This document shows, in pieces, positions 61,942 through 64,000 of a stretch of DNA of 64,000 bases (position 1 is the first letter of the stretch; each line of letters opens with the position of its first letter). Made by a program: the position numbers and the translations under genes. This DNA is from Prosthecobacter sp. (GTDB lineage: Bacteria > Verrucomicrobiota > Verrucomicrobiia > Verrucomicrobiales > Verrucomicrobiaceae): the NCBI RefSeq assembly GCF_020439865.1, contig NZ_JAGRPF010000135.1, positions 1 to 64,000 on the forward strand, given 5' to 3'. The notes below the pieces were generated by a model. That model was not told the origin of the DNA and ran no database searches. It saw only the letters and a program-made list of their open reading frames with translations.

Positions 61942-62603
61942 GCGCCCTCCACGATTTCACCGTCCTGCATGCGCAGTACGCGCTCGCAGTTCTTCACCGC
62001 CTCCGGGCTGTGCGTCACCAGCAGCATGGCCGCGTTCGTTTCGCGCACGATCTCCGCCAGCAGATCGAGCACCTGGGTTCCCGTGACCGAATCGAGACTG
62101 CCGGTCGGCTCATCGGCCAAAATCAACGCGGGCCGATGCACCACCGCCCGCGCGATCGCCACGCGCTGCATCTCTCCGCCTGAAAGCTGCCCCGGCAGCG
62201 CCGCAGCCCGGTGCGAAATGCCCACGCGCTCCAACAGTTCACGCACGCGCTTTTCCCGCTCGCCCGACGCCACGCCGAGCAGTTGCAGCGGCAGTTCGAT
62301 GTTTTCCGCCGCGCTCAGCGTCGGCAGCAGATGGTAGAACTGAAACACGGTGCCGATATGCCTGCGCCGCAGATGCGCGAGCTCATCTACGCTCAAATCA
62401 CCGAGCACATGGCCCGTGATCGTCACGCTGCCGCTGTCTGCCCGGTCCACGCCGCCGACACAATTTAAAACCGTCGTCTTGCCGCTGCCCGACGGTCCCA
62501 GCAGAGCAACGCGCTCACCTTGTTCCAGTTTGAACGACACACCCCGCAGGATCGGGCGCTCCGCGTAGGACTTGGTGAGGGATTTGACTTCGAGAACAGG
62601 CAT
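61938..62603 (-). CDS. ABC transporter ATPase of the LolD/MacB type
   Basis: 221 residues, the normal size of LolD-class ATPases. Walker A is GPSGSGKTT near residue 36. The Q-loop lies in HIGTVFQFYHLLPTLSAAEN, the signature is LSGGEMQRVAIARA, and Walker B is LILADEPTGSLD, followed by LLVTHS. It heads the operon with the FtsX-like permease and the AttH-like protein, the order of AttE-AttFG-AttH. The ATG at 62603 follows a C/T-rich leader. Riboflavin synthase lies upstream on the same strand at a 37-base distance and may be cotranscribed. Confidence 0.95.
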   Translation of the reverse strand: MPVLEVKSLTKSYAERPILRGVSFKLEQGERVALLGPSGSGKTTVLNCVGGVDRADSGSVTITGHVLGDLSVDELAHLRRRHIGTVFQFYHLLPTLSAAENIELPLQLLGVASGEREKRVRELLERVGISHRAAALPGQLSGGEMQRVAIARAVVHRPALILADEPTGSLDSVTGTQVLDLLAEIVRETNAAMLLVTHSPEAVKNCERVLRMQDGEIVEGA

Positions 62604-62640
62604 CTGAGGAAGGAAACGGCCTGTCCGGCCTTGTGGACGC

Positions 62641-63240
62641 TCACTTCATCGCCCGCATCAACTCGCGCACATATTTGCCAAGCATGTCGAACTCCACGTT
62701 CAGCCGGTCGCCCGGTTTCTTCGTGTGCAGGTTCGTCAGTTGGAACGTGTGCGGGATGATCCAGCAGACGACGGTGCTCTCCGTTACTTCAGCGGCGGTC
62801 AAGGAGATGCCGTCGAGGCAGATCGAGCCCTTCGGAATGATCAGGCCACGCTGCTCCGCCGGAATTTCCACCTCCAGCCGATGATCCTGTCCGTGCTCGC
62901 TCCAGTCGAGCACCTTCACCGTCGCATCCACGTGCCCTTGCACGAAGTGGCCGCCAAACCGCGCGCCCATCGCCATGGCGCGTTCCAGATTTACCAGGGA
63001 ACCGGGTTTCAGATCACCGAGACTTGTCACCTTCAGCGTTTGCATCAGCAGATCAAAGCACGCCGTCTGCGCGGCGGCATCTTTGGTCGTCACCGTCAAA
63101 CAGCAGCCGTTCACCGCCAAGCTTTCGCCATCGACCAGTTCGGCCGCCATCGCGCCGACCTTCAACGTCAGCCGCGCGCTTTCGCCGCGTGGCTCCAGCG
63201 AAAGGACCGTGCCGGTGGTTTCAACAAGACCTGTGAACAT
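62641..63240 (-). CDS. ribE: Riboflavin synthase, alpha chain
   Basis: 199 residues from the ATG at 63240 (MFTGLVETTGTV, the classical opening). It consists of two lumazine-binding domains: residues 1-97 with GESLAVNGCCLTVT and LKPGSLVNLERAM, and 98-199 with GGHFVQGHVDATV and CLDGISLTAAEV. The enzyme (EC 2.5.1.9) dismutates two 6,7-dimethyl-8-ribityllumazine molecules to riboflavin. The frame is open far upstream but those residues are not family-like. No FMN riboswitch was recognised in the 99-base gap shared with the divergent DUF1549 gene. No other rib gene is adjacent. Confidence 0.97.
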   Translation of the reverse strand: MFTGLVETTGTVLSLEPRGESARLTLKVGAMAAELVDGESLAVNGCCLTVTTKDAAAQTACFDLLMQTLKVTSLGDLKPGSLVNLERAMAMGARFGGHFVQGHVDATVKVLDWSEHGQDHRLEVEIPAEQRGLIIPKGSICLDGISLTAAEVTESTVVCWIIPHTFQLTNLHTKKPGDRLNVEFDMLGKYVRELMRAMK

Positions 63241-63339
63241 GCTCCGAGATAAACGGGCAAACCGCCGCTGTCGATGCGCTCTTGGCTCAAATCTTCGCCG
63301 GGGAAGGATCATGCACGGCCGGGCCGTATTGATCCCGCT

Positions 63340-64000
63340 GTGTCCAGCCGCCTCATCCACCTCGGTGCGCTCCTGCTCTCCACGAGTCTCCTCTCGGCGG
63401 AGCACTGGGCTTTTCAGCCGCTGAAGCCCGGGAAAGAGCAGGATATCGATGCCTACATCAAGAAAACGCTCTCGCAGCATGGTCTGAAGCCTGCACCACG
63501 TGCAGACGCTCGCACCTTGATCCGCCGTGCGCACTTCGACCTCACCGGCCTCCCTCCGTTGGACGTGTCCGACACGTCCGACCTGTCTGACCTAGCCTAC
63601 GCCAACCTTGTAGACTCCCTTCTCGCCTCGCCGCACTACGGTGAACAATGGGCCCGCCACTGGCTGGATGTGGCGCGCTATTCGGACACCAAGGGCTACG
63701 TCTATGCCCGCGAGGAGAAGAACTGGGTCCACGCGACGCCGTATCGCGACTGGGTCGTGAGTGCTCTGAACAACGACATGCCCTACGATCGATTCCTGCT
63801 CCTGCAGATCGCCGCGGATCAGGTCGTGCCGCCGAAGTCGCCCGACCTCGCGGCGATGGGCTTCCTTACTCTCGGACGACGTTTTCTCGGTGTGACCCAT
63901 GACATCATCGACGACCGCATCGATGTCGTCACCCGTGGCACGCTCGGGCTCACCGTCGCCTGCGCTCGCTGCCACGATCACAAATTCGATCCCATTCCGA
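63340..64000 (+). CDS. DUF1549/PSD1-type secreted haem-motif protein, 3'-truncated by the window
   Basis: 220 codons are visible from a GTG at 63340; the gene runs past position 64000. A signal peptide (LIHLGALLLSTSLLSAE) is followed by HWAFQPLKPG and DUF1549: DARTLIRRAHFDLTGLPP, LLASPHYGEQWARHWLDVARYSDTKGY, PYDRFLLLQIAADQV, and a CX2CH haem-like site CARCHDHKFDPI near the visible end. The N-terminal cytochrome domain of the larger PSD proteins is missing, so this is the short subtype that starts directly before DUF1549. A short TCCGAC-type repeat inserts DVSDTSDLSDL after GLPP. DUF1553 is expected downstream. Confidence 0.88.
   Translation, partial: MSSRLIHLGALLLSTSLLSAEHWAFQPLKPGKEQDIDAYIKKTLSQHGLKPAPRADARTLIRRAHFDLTGLPPLDVSDTSDLSDLAYANLVDSLLASPHYGEQWARHWLDVARYSDTKGYVYAREEKNWVHATPYRDWVVSALNNDMPYDRFLLLQIAADQVVPPKSPDLAAMGFLTLGRRFLGVTHDIIDDRIDVVTRGTLGLTVACARCHDHKFDPIP
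63561..63592 (+). repeat. TCCGAC-type microrepeat and palindrome within the DUF1549 gene
   Basis: GGACGTGTC and GACACGTCC form 9-base arms around one base, followed by further GTCCGAC/GTCTGAC units. It translates to DVSDTSDLSDL at a variable position of the protein. Confidence 0.55.

Noticed and set aside
63241-63339. Possible FMN riboswitch upstream of riboflavin synthase
   Set aside because: The 99-base gap is too short and none of the conserved FMN-element sequences is visible.

Overview
The window is high-GC bacterial chromosome and looks like a member of the Verrucomicrobiota, probably close to Prosthecobacter/Verrucomicrobium. The gene content supports this: DUF1501, DUF1549 and DUF1080 proteins, an FGly-type sulfatase, paired SGNH hydrolases, PQQ-type propellers, a SWIB protein with a histone-like tail, GTP-dependent PEP carboxykinase, and an ECF-like sigma factor divergent from a Ser/Thr kinase. 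This is inferred from protein families; no rRNA is present. Start codons almost never carry a Shine-Dalgarno sequence and are often preceded by C/T-rich leaders.

Layout. 1-7.5 kb: a run of minus-strand metabolic and secreted genes (partial DUF1549-type haem protein, ceramidase-like protein, HpcH/HpaI aldolase, pckG, and an overlapping SGNH-SGNH-BPL_N operon), then a DUF1080 protein. 7.5-17 kb: a CPA2 antiporter and a minus-strand redox/electrophile-stress set (pirin, DoxX, OYE/NemA, VOC, rhodanese-YceI fusion, nitroreductase, EamA), then a PQQ/EF-hand fusion protein. 17-26 kb: a 215-bp inverted-repeat element, a secreted 1864-residue protein with three sets of seven propeller-type repeats, and a divergent sigma factor/transmembrane kinase pair. 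26-32.5 kb: DUF1501, LysR, CocE/NonD hydrolase, lactonase and trpC.

32.5-39.7 kb: a methyltransferase-like gene divergent from a stand-alone acyl carrier protein and condensation-type acyltransferase; a previously unmarked SRP RNA gene (ffs, minus strand) with a good promoter; an operon of two paralogous membrane-anchored coiled-coil proteins plus a lipoprotein; hisI; and an AsmA-like protein. 39.7-49 kb: ABCG-type transporter, NCS2 purine permease, sulfatase, Dabb protein, an unrecognised 1078-residue membrane protein and the SWIB protein. 49-55 kb is a signalling island: a small translationally coupled protein, receiver-SpoIIE phosphatase and receiver-metallo-beta-lactamase fusion on the plus strand, convergent with a universal stress protein, FixL-like PAS histidine kinase and NarL-type regulator operon. 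55-64 kb: a PQQ propeller, an isolated nuoA, an AttEFGH-like ABC exporter operon, riboflavin synthase and a 3'-truncated DUF1549 gene.

The most unusual items are the minimal ACP plus condensation-enzyme locus, the receiver-MBL/receiver-SpoIIE operon, the triple seven-repeat propeller protein beside the sigma/kinase pair, and the coiled-coil operon next to ffs. No tRNA, rRNA, CRISPR array, insertion sequence or prophage gene was seen.
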